NCBI RefSeq assembly: GCF_016907875.1
Contig: NZ_JAFBCU010000001.1
Coordinates: 2,418,001 to 2,482,000 of the forward strand
Direction of reading: 5' to 3'
From: Arthrobacter roseus
GTDB lineage: Bacteria > Actinomycetota > Actinomycetes > Actinomycetales > Micrococcaceae
DNA length: 64,000 bases
In this document: piece by piece, positions 17,902 through 26,795 of the stretch
Numbering within the stretch: position 1 is the first letter of the stretch
Layout: each line of letters starts with the position of its first letter
Notes under the pieces: generated by a model
Databases searched by the model: none
Seen by the model: the letters and a program-made list of their open reading frames with translations, nothing else
Told to the model about the DNA's origin: nothing
Made by a program: the position numbers and the translations under genes

Positions 17902-18714
17902 ATGCGGAACGGAATGAATAATCAGTTTGGCGAGAGCCTCACACAGGATCTGAACAACGATCTCCTGTTGGAATGGGCGGAATTGTATGCACTCGATGCA
18001 CTGCCGACAGAAGAACTCACCGAAATCGAGGCCTTCGTCTCGGAAGCGACCCCTACCACCAAGGACGGGTTTAAAGCCAGGGTGGCAAAGGCACGGCAGA
18101 CGCTCTCGGACGTCTACGGCAACTTTGAAGCAGAGCCGCCAACTGACCTACTCGGCGCCATCATGAAAGAGTTGCCGACTACCGCGAAGGTCCAGGAGAA
18201 GACTGAAAACTCCACGGCTCAGAGCGCCGGGATCTCAGATTTGGCCCAGCACAGGGAGAAGCGGAAAAAGAGGTTCACACCCACGCAGTGGATACTTTCA
18301 GCCGCGGCCGCCGTAGCCGTTGTAATCGCCGGAGTTACCGTTGCCCAGAATATGCAGCCCAACTCGCTCACAGACCAGATCATGACGGCCACCGATGTGC
18401 AGCAGCGAACCCTCGATGTGGCCGGTGGATCCGCCGAGATCAGCGTGTCAGAGTCATCAGATGCGGCCGTGGTATCCATGCGCGACGTCCCGCCTCCACC
18501 CGAGGGCAAGGTCTACCAGTTGTGGCGCATTCCAACCGATGGAACGGTTCCTGTTCCTGCGGGCACCATGACAGGTGAGGACGTCGCTACCGGTAAGCTT
18601 ACGGCCGTCACAGACATTGACCCTTACTCCGCTCTGGCCATCACCATCGAGCCCGAAGGCGGCTCGGAGACACCAACGATGCCCGTTATCGCATCCATAC
18701 CCTTGGAGAGCTGA
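17902..18714 (+). CDS. rskA: Anti-sigma-K factor RskA
   Basis: 270 residues. Residues 20-75 are the cytoplasmic anti-sigma domain (LLEWAELYALDALPTEELTEIEAFV), without the HxxxCxxC zinc motif of ZAS factors. A single membrane helix follows basic residues KRKKR at about residues 132-150. The outer part is the RskA domain with VVSMRDVPPPPEGKVYQLWRI and PAGTMTGED. It holds SigK at the membrane and would release it by regulated proteolysis. The 1-base spacing to sigK implies coupled translation. Usual SigK target genes (MPT70/83 type) are not present nearby. Confidence 0.9.
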   Translation: MRNGMNNQFGESLTQDLNNDLLLEWAELYALDALPTEELTEIEAFVSEATPTTKDGFKARVAKARQTLSDVYGNFEAEPPTDLLGAIMKELPTTAKVQEKTENSTAQSAGISDLAQHREKRKKRFTPTQWILSAAAAVAVVIAGVTVAQNMQPNSLTDQIMTATDVQQRTLDVAGGSAEISVSESSDAAVVSMRDVPPPPEGKVYQLWRIPTDGTVPVPAGTMTGEDVATGKLTAVTDIDPYSALAITIEPEGGSETPTMPVIASIPLES

Positions 18715-18720
18715 GCAGGG

Positions 18721-18751
18721 TTGACCTCGACGCTGCGTCAACTTCTAGCCT
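18721..18751 (+). promoter_or_regulatory. MerR/TipA-type promoter-operator
   Basis: TTGACC (18721-18726) and TAGCCT (18746-18751) are separated by 19 bases, the long spacer typical of MerR-controlled promoters. The spacer holds the inverted repeat GACGC-T-GCGTC. It sits 84 bases before the broken TipA-like reading frame, which would originally have been autoregulated. Confidence 0.45.
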
Positions 18752-18804
18752 GAAGAAACGGGTGGAAAACCACCCTGTGATCGAACAGGGGCGGCAGAAA
18801 CACA

Positions 18805-19348
18805 ATGGTTCATCAGGCAGCCGACCGACAGGAATGGCCAATTTCAGAAGTGGCGAAGCGGATCCTCGTGCTACGCCAGCTGGGGCTCGGGCTGGAAGCC
18901 ATTCGCGAGGTACTTCACGGGCAACGAGACGAAGTCTCGGTGCTGAGAGTCCACCACTGATGGTTGACAGCTGAACGCCAGCGGTTAGATGACATGGCGG
19001 GCAGTGTCCTGGCGACGATCACTTCGCTCACACAAGGAGACGCTATGAGTGCCGAAGAAATGTTGAGAGGCTTCGGGGAAAACCCTTACGAGGACGGAGC
19101 TGGCCCTACTCCGATCTGCCGGACTGGCTTCCGACGACAAACCAGTGCAGGAGCTCGTTGCAAGACACTACCGCTGGGTAAGTGTCAGTTGGACGCCGCA
19201 CCGTGAAAGCTACACAGGACTCGCGCAGACCTACACGCAGGATGAGAGGTTCCGGGAGTTCTACGACAATTACCAGCCCGGCCTCGCCAGCTTCCTGGCG
19301 GAGGCAATCACCGTCTATGCTGCAGTTAATCTGACTGAGGAATCCTAG
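18805..19348 (+). pseudogene. Decayed TipA-like MerR-family regulator
   Basis: Three kinds of damage are visible in one gene. (1) The start MVHQAADRQEWPISEVAK looks like the first turn of a MerR helix-turn-helix but runs straight into RILVLRQLGLGLEAIREVL, so most of the DNA-binding domain is deleted in frame. (2) An in-frame TGA at 18958-18960 interrupts LRVHH-stop-WLTAERQRL, where homologues have a residue such as Arg. (3) After FGENPYED the frame changes from 1 to 2 around 19090 with loss of about 35 codons, then continues as ELALLRSAGLASDD and VQELVARHYRWV to the TipAS-like end YDNYQPGLASFLAEAITVYA. The stop shares a CTAG with the stop of the convergent PIG-L gene. It cannot make a working regulator. 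Confidence 0.85.
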
Positions 19349-20109
19349 AAGCCCGCAAAGGTTGCCGGGGTGTTCACGCCAACAACGTGAAACGCCTCGG
19401 CGCTGCGGCCTTCCCCGAGACCAGCGCGCTCCGCATTTTCACGCAGGATGGAACGCACAGTGGACTCCATTGCCTTGAGGTCCGGATGTTGACTCGAGTG
19501 GATATGAATGGCTGCGAGCTTTGCATCAAGGTGAGGGGACATGTCCACGAAGTGATTCTCACGCTCCAGGGGCGCACCGTAGAACCACAGCCATGAAACC
19601 TTGAACGCTTCCAACCCCGCCTCTGCGAGCTCCGGATACGCAAAGGGGTTCTCCACGGCCGGATAAACGGCACGGGTTACTGCCTCCCCGCACGCCAGGT
19701 GATCCGGATGGCTCTTCTGCAGCCGATCCCAGCTGCGTTCCGGGTGCATAGCGACGACGACGTCCGGACGGACTTCCCGCATTACCCGAACAACGTCGCG
19801 GATAAGAGCATGATCGGCCTGAAGATAACCATCCTGATAGCCCAGCCAGCGGATATCGAGAACACCCACTAGTGACGCTGCGGCCTTCTGCTCTGCGTTA
19901 CGCATCGACACGATGTCTGGCCGGTGGGCGGCGTCGAACCCCCCGGCGTCTCCACCGGTCATGATGCAATAAGTCACAACCGCACCGGCCTCGGTCCACC
20001 CAGCGACGGTTCCGGCTGCACCAAAATCAATGTCGTCCGGATGAGCGCTGAAACAGAGCACGCGCCGTGGATGGACGCCGTCCACCTTCGAGGTCGGTTT
20101 GACCGACAC
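19345..20109 (-). CDS. PIG-L family (LmbE-like) deacetylase
   Basis: 254 residues from GTG 20109, placed 1 base after the etfA stop with GGAG about 8 bases upstream; a longer frame to 20274 overlaps etfA and is arginine-rich nonsense. The zinc-binding motif SAHPDDID lies at about residues 20-27, the second motif MHPERSW and KSHPDHLACGEAV in the middle. The family removes N-acetyl groups from GlcNAc-type substrates, for example MshB in mycothiol synthesis and the conjugate amidase Mca. It is too divergent for me to name it as either. It seems cotranscribed with the electron transfer flavoprotein genes, a pairing that may be positional only. Confidence 0.82.
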   Translation of the reverse strand: MSVKPTSKVDGVHPRRVLCFSAHPDDIDFGAAGTVAGWTEAGAVVTYCIMTGGDAGGFDAAHRPDIVSMRNAEQKAAASLVGVLDIRWLGYQDGYLQADHALIRDVVRVMREVRPDVVVAMHPERSWDRLQKSHPDHLACGEAVTRAVYPAVENPFAYPELAEAGLEAFKVSWLWFYGAPLERENHFVDMSPHLDAKLAAIHIHSSQHPDLKAMESTVRSILRENAERAGLGEGRSAEAFHVVGVNTPATFAGF

Positions 20110-20110
20110 C

Positions 20111-21067
20111 CTAACTCCGCCGCTTCTGGATCTCTTCCGTTGCCTGCGGCAGAACCTTGAAAAGGTCACCGACAATGCCAAAGTCAGCGATCTCGAAGAT
20201 CGGCGAGTCAGCATCCTTGTTGACGGCCACGATGACCTTCGACGTCTGCATCCCGGCCTTCTGCTGGATGGCACCCGAGATCCCGGCGGAAATATACAAC
20301 TGCGGGGAGACAGTCTGGCCCGTCTGTCCTACCTGCGCGGAGTGCTCAATCCACCCAGCGTCTGTCGCAGCACGAGAGGCGCCCACAGCCCCGCCCAATG
20401 CATCAGCGAAGGCCTCAACGGCGCTGAAGTCTCCGTTGGTGCCGCGCCCGCCGGAAACAATAACTCGTGCCTCTGACAACGAGGGGCGCGTACTGGCTTT
20501 CTTGTCTTCACGCCCCGTGACCCGTGCCGCGTTGACTGCGCTGACGTCCACGGCCGCGACCTTCACCTGTTCCGGCCGCGTTGGCTCTGACGCTACTCGC
20601 GGTTCGGCGCTATTTGGCTTGACTGTCAATACGGGAATTCCGTGAGTCACCTTCGCTGAGACGGTGTACGAGCCCGCCAGATCCAGCTTCATCACAGTGA
20701 GGTCTTCCCCCACACTGACTATGTCGGTGATGACTCCCGATGAAAGTTTCACTCCGAGCCGTCCTGCGATTTCTTTGCTTTCGAACCCGTTGTCCAGCAG
20801 AACGGCCGACGGCGATGCCTGCTCCACCACTACAGCTAGAAAGGCCGCCTTGGGCGCGACCAGATACTTGTCCAGATCAGGGTTCTCTGGAACATAAATC
20901 TGCCGCACCCCGTACTCCCCGAGTGCCTCGGCGACGCCGTCCTCCAGCGAATCAACACCGAGGGCGACGGCCGGCTCGCCTATGGTCGCGGCGATGGTCA
21001 ACAATTCCCTGCTGGCCTTGGCAAGAGGGACAATGGGGTGATCAAGATATACCAGGACGGACGCCAT
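20111..21067 (-). CDS. etfA: Electron transfer flavoprotein alpha subunit
   Basis: 318 residues, normal length. EtfA binds FAD and with EtfB passes electrons from acyl-CoA and other dehydrogenases to the quinone pool. The C-terminal FAD domain is clear: VIVSGGRGTNGDF (where usual is SGGRGxxxxE), SRAATDAGWIEHSAQVGQTG, SPQLYISAGISGAIQQKAGM and VAVNKDADSPIFEIADFGIVGD. The N-terminal domain reads VLVYLDH. It follows etfB by 69 bases on the same strand. Confidence 0.95.
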   Translation of the reverse strand: MASVLVYLDHPIVPLAKASRELLTIAATIGEPAVALGVDSLEDGVAEALGEYGVRQIYVPENPDLDKYLVAPKAAFLAVVVEQASPSAVLLDNGFESKEIAGRLGVKLSSGVITDIVSVGEDLTVMKLDLAGSYTVSAKVTHGIPVLTVKPNSAEPRVASEPTRPEQVKVAAVDVSAVNAARVTGREDKKASTRPSLSEARVIVSGGRGTNGDFSAVEAFADALGGAVGASRAATDAGWIEHSAQVGQTGQTVSPQLYISAGISGAIQQKAGMQTSKVIVAVNKDADSPIFEIADFGIVGDLFKVLPQATEEIQKRRS

Positions 21068-21136
21068 GCTCCGTACTCCTTTACGTCGATTTTACGTCGA
21101 TACTCCGGGCCGAACGGCCGGTGATGGGAGGGGTTT

Positions 21137-21973
21137 CTAGAGCAATTTCTGCGTGGTCAGGAAGTCAACCAACTGGACTCCGGCATCGCCTTCGTCTGTG
21201 ATGACAACGCCCTTGCCGCGGGGTGGGCGCGGATCAGCGGACTCAACGGTTGTCCAAGCACCACTGGTACCCACCGCAGATTCGTCGACACCGATATCTG
21301 CCAGCGACAGCGTGTGCAACGGCTTCTTCTTCGCCGCCATGATGCCCTTGAAATTGGGATAGCGAGGCTCGTTAATTTGATCTGTCACGGACACCAGAGC
21401 GGGCAGAGCGGACTCGATCGTGTCCGCGTGGGTGGCTCCGTCACGCCGGGCGTGCAGAACCGGAGCATCGCCGTCGTAGGTGAGTTCAACAGCGGAAACG
21501 AAAGTTACCTGAGGCAGATCAAGCCGCTCGGCCAACTGCGCTGGGACCAGGGATGTTTCCCCCTCGGTCGAGGCCATTCCAGTGATGACGATATCCACTC
21601 CGTCGTCGCCGCCGATATGGCGCACTGCCGCAGCGAGGGCCAGAGAGGTACCAGCCGCATCGGAGCCAGCCAAAGCGGGATCATTCAGGTGGACCCCTTG
21701 ATGCGCTCCAATCTGCAACGACTTCTTAACCGCATTGACAGCAGCGTCCGGGCCCATTGTCAGGGCCGTGATCTTATGTGCCGATGCATCTCCGGTGGCA
21801 GCCTCCACCAGCTGGAGCGCAGTCTCCAACGCGTACTCATCGAGCTCGGAAAGAATACTCTGGGACCGTTCCACCGTATGGTTCTCGCCGGTCAGATGGC
21901 GATCAAACTGTGCATCAGGCACATGTTTGACCAGGACCACGATGTTCAACGGTGCATCTGCTGCCGTATGCAT
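21137..21973 (-). CDS. etfB: Electron transfer flavoprotein beta subunit
   Basis: 278 residues. N-terminal IVVLVKHVPDAQFD is the usual opening, followed by LSELDEYALETALQLVE and the AMP-binding loop TALTMGPDAAVNAVKKSLQIGA. The signature region GMASTEGETSLVPAQLAERL and LPALVSVTDQINEPRYPNFKGIMAAKKKP match EtfB (the latter around the family pattern VxxxINxPRYPxxxxIxxAKxK). The first ten residues before IVVLVKH are a short extension. It heads the etfB-etfA-PIG-L unit. Confidence 0.95.
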   Translation of the reverse strand: MHTAADAPLNIVVLVKHVPDAQFDRHLTGENHTVERSQSILSELDEYALETALQLVEAATGDASAHKITALTMGPDAAVNAVKKSLQIGAHQGVHLNDPALAGSDAAGTSLALAAAVRHIGGDDGVDIVITGMASTEGETSLVPAQLAERLDLPQVTFVSAVELTYDGDAPVLHARRDGATHADTIESALPALVSVTDQINEPRYPNFKGIMAAKKKPLHTLSLADIGVDESAVGTSGAWTTVESADPRPPRGKGVVITDEGDAGVQLVDFLTTQKLL

Positions 21974-22085
21974 TATTGCCTTTCGCGCTGTCGTCGCTGG
22001 TTCGACCCGTAGGTCATACCCTAGCTAACCACAATGACCTCGCCGGAGGTGCCCGCAACCATACATCCGAGGCACATGGCCCACG

Positions 22086-23522
22086 TCAGCCCTTACCCAG
22101 CGAACCGACAGTGATGTCAACGGTCTCTGCCTTATCATCGCGGGTGAAAGTCAACGACACCGTTGAATCTGCAGCCTGTTCTCGAACAACCGCGGTTAGC
22201 TCCCTGGCATCTTCAATGCTTTCGCCGTCGAACGTGGTGACAACATCGCCTGACTTAAGACCGGCTTTTGCGGCCGGTGAATCCGGCGTCACTTCCCCGA
22301 CCTGCGCCCCGACAGAGAACGTCGTCTGCGCACCCGCTCCCTGCGCGGGATGCGGACGAACTGTCACTCCGAGACGGCCATGCGTTGCCTCGCCAGTGCT
22401 GATCAGTTCCTCAGCCACGCGGTGCGCGTAGTTGATGGGAATGGAGAACCCGACGCCGATATTGCCGCTGTTCTCATCGGCGCCAGCAATCGCGACGTTG
22501 ACGCCAATAACTTCGCCCTCCGAGTTCACCAGTGCGCCACCGGAGTTGCCGTGGTTGATCGCAGCATCAGTCTGGATGACATTGAGCAAGATGGTGCCCT
22601 GTTCCGCTGGTTGCTGCTCTTTGCTTCCCTCTGGTGGGGCGAAGCGCCAGTCACCGCCGTCGCCCTCCCCCTCGGTGGTATCCGACTGTTCCTTGGGAAC
22701 GGCGGACGAGGCTACGGAGATGGTGCGATCCACAGTGGAGACAATGCCGTCCGTGACAGTACCGCTGAGTCCTAGTGGCGCCCCGATAGCGACGGCAGTG
22801 TCCCCGACATTGAGCTCATCAGAGTTGCCAATGGCGGCAGGGACCAGATCAGGAGCATCGATCTTCAGCACAGCAAGGTCAGAAAGAGGGTCAAGGCCGA
22901 TAAGTTTGGCGGAGTACACCGAACCGTCGCTGAGCCGTACCTCTATTTTGGCGTCATTGACCTGTCCGCCGACGGTAGCGACGTGATTATTGGTCAGAAT
23001 GTGACCTTCTTGATCGAGAATGATCCCGGATCCTGAGCCTCCGGAACTCTGTCCCATAGCTGAGATGGTGACGACGCTCGGCGCGGCTTTCTTCGCGGCT
23101 GCTGTCACGGGTGTCACGTTGTTGGGGTCGTTGATGACCACGGACTCCTGCCCGCCCCTCGTGACAGGCACATCCTGCTGACCGTCGGTTGAAAGATCAT
23201 AACCAATGGCCACCCCACCGCCCGCCAACCCGGCAACGATCATCCCGACAACGAGAGTTCCGGCTCCAAACCGCGCACGCCCCGGCACCGCATTCCGCTG
23301 CAAACCTTCAACTGGCTGCGCTGTCGAAGCTTGCGGTCCGAACGGATCGGACTCAGCATTATTGGCCCCGGTCGTCAGATAGTCATAGCCCGGCCCGCCC
23401 ACAGAGGACGGCGGAAGCTGCGGCCGAGGCGGGACCTGGCTTCTGGCGGACTCGCTCTGGCGGGCTGCACCCTCATCGGTGGATCCGGAGTTCCAACCGG
23501 TATCGCCGTCGTTCTCTGTCAT
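22086..23522 (-). CDS. HtrA/DegP-like membrane-anchored serine protease with PDZ domain
   Basis: 478 residues. A Pro/Ser/Gln-rich cytoplasmic N terminus (1-84) precedes a single membrane helix (about 87-108). The trypsin-like domain carries the triad His180 (TNNHVATV), Asp215 (SDLAVL) and Ser327 (GNSGGALV). A PDZ domain fills about 385-470 with KAGLKSGDVVTTFDGESI. Between residues 271 and 310 lies an acidic, Gly/Glu/Gln-rich insertion before the catalytic serine strand, in the region of the regulatory loops. This is the actinobacterial HtrA layout, an envelope protein-quality protease. It is divergent from the TPM protein gene. Confidence 0.9.
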   Translation of the reverse strand: MTENDGDTGWNSGSTDEGAARQSESARSQVPPRPQLPPSSVGGPGYDYLTTGANNAESDPFGPQASTAQPVEGLQRNAVPGRARFGAGTLVVGMIVAGLAGGGVAIGYDLSTDGQQDVPVTRGGQESVVINDPNNVTPVTAAAKKAAPSVVTISAMGQSSGGSGSGIILDQEGHILTNNHVATVGGQVNDAKIEVRLSDGSVYSAKLIGLDPLSDLAVLKIDAPDLVPAAIGNSDELNVGDTAVAIGAPLGLSGTVTDGIVSTVDRTISVASSAVPKEQSDTTEGEGDGGDWRFAPPEGSKEQQPAEQGTILLNVIQTDAAINHGNSGGALVNSEGEVIGVNVAIAGADENSGNIGVGFSIPINYAHRVAEELISTGEATHGRLGVTVRPHPAQGAGAQTTFSVGAQVGEVTPDSPAAKAGLKSGDVVTTFDGESIEDARELTAVVREQAADSTVSLTFTRDDKAETVDITVGSLGKG

Positions 23523-23775
23523 GCCTATAGTCCTTTCACTGTTCTGCGGACGAGTCTGCCACCGTTAGCTGGTGGACGTTCGAACGAAAGCTGGGACTTT
23601 GCTGGAAGCTCACCCGATAACTCGGGGTTTCCGTCCGGTGGCCCCGAAGACAGCCCCGCATCAGGAACGCTAAGCCTGCGCACGGCGTTGTGAGGGTAAA
23701 TAAGCGGTGGACTGGTTCTGGGCCTAGCCATAGACTCTAAACTGTTCCCTGACCCACAACGCTGAAGGACTTTAC

Positions 23776-25833
23776 ATGCGATTAATGACGACACGGTGGG
23801 CAACTGCGGTGGGTCTGGGACTGCTCCTGAGCTTACCTGCCGCTGCCGCGCAGGCGGAGCCGCCGGTTGAGTTCCCTCCAGGACAGTTCGTCGTCGATAA
23901 CGTCGACGCGTTGAACGGCAGCCTGGGCACCGTCGAATCCGCCGTAGCGCAGCTGCAACAGGAGTCGGGTTACACACTATATGTGTCCTATATAGACACC
24001 TTTACTGATTCGGGCGGCGCGGAGGCTTGGGTAGATCAGACTGCGGAGCTCAATGATCTGGGGTCCGACGAGGCGCTTCTCGCTGTTGCAGTGGAAGACC
24101 GTCAACTGGAGATCGGGACCAGTAGCGCAGGAAACATCACCCCGGAACAGCGCGAAAACATCAAGCAGTCCGCTCTCGATCCCCTGCTCGGGCAGGACTC
24201 GATCTCCTCAGAGGAGTGGGCCACCTCTGCAACCAGTGCTACCGCATCCCTCGAAGACATCGCTAGCGGCGGAGACGGTTCTGCGTCCTCAGGGGGCTCA
24301 TTCCTTGGGCCAGTGCTGCTCGTGGGAGCGCTGGTGATCATCGGCATCGCCGGATTCTACTTCTACAACCGCTCGCGCAAGCGCAAAAAGTCCGGCCCCG
24401 AGTACGAAATCCAGCACGGCCAGGACGGTGAGCCAATAGATCCCCTGGACGCCATGACCGTCAAGGACCTTCGGCTCCGGTCCGGCGGCCTCCTCATCGG
24501 GGCGGACAACGCCATCAAGTCCAGCGAACAGGAACTGGGATTCGCAGAGGCACAGTACGGCCAGGAGACGGTCAAGCCCTTCGCCGATGATATTGCCGCA
24601 GCAAAGAACCACATGATGGAATCCTTCAAATTGCAGCAGCAACTCGATGACCACATTCCGGATACGGAGGAGCAGCAGCGTACCTGGCTCGGCGACATCA
24701 TCCGGCGTTGCGAATCCGTCAGCAGTTCGCTGCAGGAACATAAGGAAGACTTCGACAAGCTACGCGAACTCGAACGTAATGCGCCTCAGGCGCTCAACTC
24801 GGCCCGTGCAGCGGCCAACGAGACACGCGGCCGTCTGGCTGAGGCTGGTTCAACTCTCGACGCGCTGCGCCGTGAGTACGAGGACTCGGCGCTGTCTCAG
24901 ATCGGCGACAACGTCGAAGAGGCCTCCGAGCGCCTCGAATTTGTTGAGACAGCTGCTCAGAACGCCCAGGAGAAGCTCGACGCCGATGACACGGCATCCG
25001 CGGTCCTCGCCGTACGCGCCGCTGAAGAAAGCACGCACCAGGCCGAGGTCCTCATCGAAGCAGTGCACAAAACTGCGGACGGCCTGGCAACCGCACGGCG
25101 GCAAATGCAGGACGCCGTCACAGCAGCGTCGCAGGATCTGGCACAGGCCCGAGCCATGATCCGGAGCGGCCAGCATCCCGAGCTGACCGGCCAGGTCGCG
25201 GTTGTTCAGTCTGCCCTGGATGCCGTATCCGATGAAGTCCAGTCGGGAAAGATCGACCCGAACGCACTTCTCCAGCGGGTTGAACAAGCACACACGCAAC
25301 TGGATGAGTCGCTGACTGGGATCAGCGATCAGCAGGACAGAACACGTCGCGCACGTGAATCACTCCAGCACTCGCTCATGTCCGCCCAGGCTCAGATATC
25401 GGGGACATCCGACTACATCCGCGCTCGTCGTGGTGGAGTAGGTAGCGAGGCCCGTACGCGGCTGGCCGAGGCTGAACGGAACCTCGACTACGCAATGCAG
25501 GTCCAATCCACCGACCCGGTTGCTGCACTCTCGCACGCCCAGCAATCAAACGCGCTGGCACAGCAGGCCGCACAACGTGCACAGGAAGACGTCGAAGGTT
25601 TCGGCATGAGCTCGGGCGGATACGGTGGTGGCATGTACGGCGGACAACGCCGCGGCGGCGGAGGTGGGCTCGGCGGCGCACTGCTGGGCGGGATCCTTCT
25701 CGGCGGGATTCTCGACGGCGACGGCGGCGGTATGTTTGGCGGCGGAGGCGGCGGCGATATGTTCGGCGGCGGAGGCGGCGGATTCGGCGGAGGCGGCTTC
25801 GGCGGATTCGATTCCTCTGGCGGCAGTTTCTAG
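23776..25833 (+). CDS. TPM-domain membrane protein with long coiled coil and glycine-rich tail
   Basis: 685 residues. Signal peptide about 1-27 (cleavage near AQA-EP), a TPM domain (about 37-150; VDNVDALN, TLYVSYIDTF, ALLAVAVEDRQLEIG) outside the membrane, one membrane helix about 178-198 followed by RSRKRKK, then about 390 residues of cytoplasmic helix predicted as coiled coil (many Ala, Gln, Glu). The last 70 residues are almost all Gly with Phe, Met and Asp. TPM proteins are known from photosystem repair and envelope proteins, but this architecture has no assigned function. It is followed 66 bases later by pspA, which suggests a shared membrane-stress role. Confidence 0.82.
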   Translation: MRLMTTRWATAVGLGLLLSLPAAAAQAEPPVEFPPGQFVVDNVDALNGSLGTVESAVAQLQQESGYTLYVSYIDTFTDSGGAEAWVDQTAELNDLGSDEALLAVAVEDRQLEIGTSSAGNITPEQRENIKQSALDPLLGQDSISSEEWATSATSATASLEDIASGGDGSASSGGSFLGPVLLVGALVIIGIAGFYFYNRSRKRKKSGPEYEIQHGQDGEPIDPLDAMTVKDLRLRSGGLLIGADNAIKSSEQELGFAEAQYGQETVKPFADDIAAAKNHMMESFKLQQQLDDHIPDTEEQQRTWLGDIIRRCESVSSSLQEHKEDFDKLRELERNAPQALNSARAAANETRGRLAEAGSTLDALRREYEDSALSQIGDNVEEASERLEFVETAAQNAQEKLDADDTASAVLAVRAAEESTHQAEVLIEAVHKTADGLATARRQMQDAVTAASQDLAQARAMIRSGQHPELTGQVAVVQSALDAVSDEVQSGKIDPNALLQRVEQAHTQLDESLTGISDQQDRTRRARESLQHSLMSAQAQISGTSDYIRARRGGVGSEARTRLAEAERNLDYAMQVQSTDPVAALSHAQQSNALAQQAAQRAQEDVEGFGMSSGGYGGGMYGGQRRGGGGGLGGALLGGILLGGILDGDGGGMFGGGGGGDMFGGGGGGFGGGGFGGFDSSGGSF

Positions 25834-25899
25834 ACGCTTGGTCCAGCGACGAAATTTTTCATCAGGTCAACAAAGTCAGAACCATAGAAAGGTTATCCA

Positions 25900-26667
25900 A
25901 TGGTAAAGCAGTCAATTTTCGGCCGTATCGCCCAACTTGCCAAAGCAAACGTCAACGCAATGCTGGATCAGGCCGAGGATCCGCAGAAGATGCTCGACCA
26001 GATGGTCCGCGACTACTCCAACAACATCGCAGAGGCCGAGAGCGCTGTCGCTCAGACGATCGGTAACCTGCGGATGCTCCAGAGCGATTATAACGAGGAC
26101 CAGGACAATGCCCGGGAGTGGGGCAACAAAGCGCTCGCTTCCTCCCGCAAGGCTGACGAATACCGGTCTACCGGCGACACCACGGATGCGGCAAAATTCG
26201 ATAATCTGGCGAAGGTTGCTATCCAGCGGCAGATTTCGTCCGAGAATGAAGCCAAGGGAGCAGAGCCAACGATCGCGTCGCAGACGGAGATCGTCGAAAA
26301 GCTCAAGGACGGCCTCAACAAGATGAACGAGAAGCTCAATGAGCTGAGCCGGAAGCGCGACGAACTTGTTGCCCGCGCACGCACCGCGGACGCGCAGACT
26401 CAGGTTCAGGACGCCGTCAAGAGCCTCGATTTCATGGACCCCACGTCCGAGGTTGGCCGTTTCGAGGAAAAAATCCGTCGTGAGGAAGCCCGCGTGCTAG
26501 GCCAGGCCGAGCTGAACGATTCCAGTCTGGATGCGCAGTTCGAGAGCCTGGAGGATCTCGGGGAGCAGACCGAGGTTGAAGCCCGTCTGGCTGCCCTGAA
26601 GTCCGGAGGTTCAGACGCACAACAGACTTCAATCGGCCAGGGAACAGGTTCAGCGTCCGATAGCTGA
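25900..26667 (+). CDS. PspA/IM30 family protein
   Basis: 255 residues, all helical, of the ESCRT-III-like PspA/Vipp1 family that coats and supports stressed membranes. N-terminal IFGRIAQLAKANVNAMLDQA and EDPQKMLDQMVRDYSNNI are the family opening; coiled coil continues to about residue 215 (REEARVLGQAEL). The tail is Ser/Gln-rich. AAAGG precedes ATG 25900. No PspF or PspBC homologue is nearby; instead the TPM/coiled-coil gene is directly upstream. Regulation is not visible. Confidence 0.92.
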   Translation: MVKQSIFGRIAQLAKANVNAMLDQAEDPQKMLDQMVRDYSNNIAEAESAVAQTIGNLRMLQSDYNEDQDNAREWGNKALASSRKADEYRSTGDTTDAAKFDNLAKVAIQRQISSENEAKGAEPTIASQTEIVEKLKDGLNKMNEKLNELSRKRDELVARARTADAQTQVQDAVKSLDFMDPTSEVGRFEEKIRREEARVLGQAELNDSSLDAQFESLEDLGEQTEVEARLAALKSGGSDAQQTSIGQGTGSASDS

Positions 26668-26688
26668 TTGACCAGCCAGATCCTGCCG

Positions 26689-26756
26689 CAACGGGCGGAT
26701 ACCGTCGACCTCTGGGTCGGGGTGTTCGCCCGTTGTGCTTCTCAGCCCCGTTTTTT
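26689..26756 (+). terminator. Possible terminator after pspA
   Basis: Inverted repeat CAACGGGCG (26689-26697) and CGCCCGTTG (26727-26735) with a 29-base loop, followed 15 bases later by a run of six T (26751-26756). The loop is long and the T run is displaced, so the call is weak. Confidence 0.3.
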
Positions 26757-26795
26757 GTAGCTCAAAGGGCGGCCCGTGGTTCGAAGCGGTCGCCC

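Noticed and set aside
20110-20274. 5' extension of the PIG-L gene
   Set aside because: Lies entirely over etfA, gives an Arg/Ser-rich peptide, and a GTG with GGAG stands at 20109.
25605-25830. Dense GGC/GGA repeats
   Set aside because: They encode the Gly-rich tail of the TPM protein in frame, not a CRISPR or tandem DNA repeat array.
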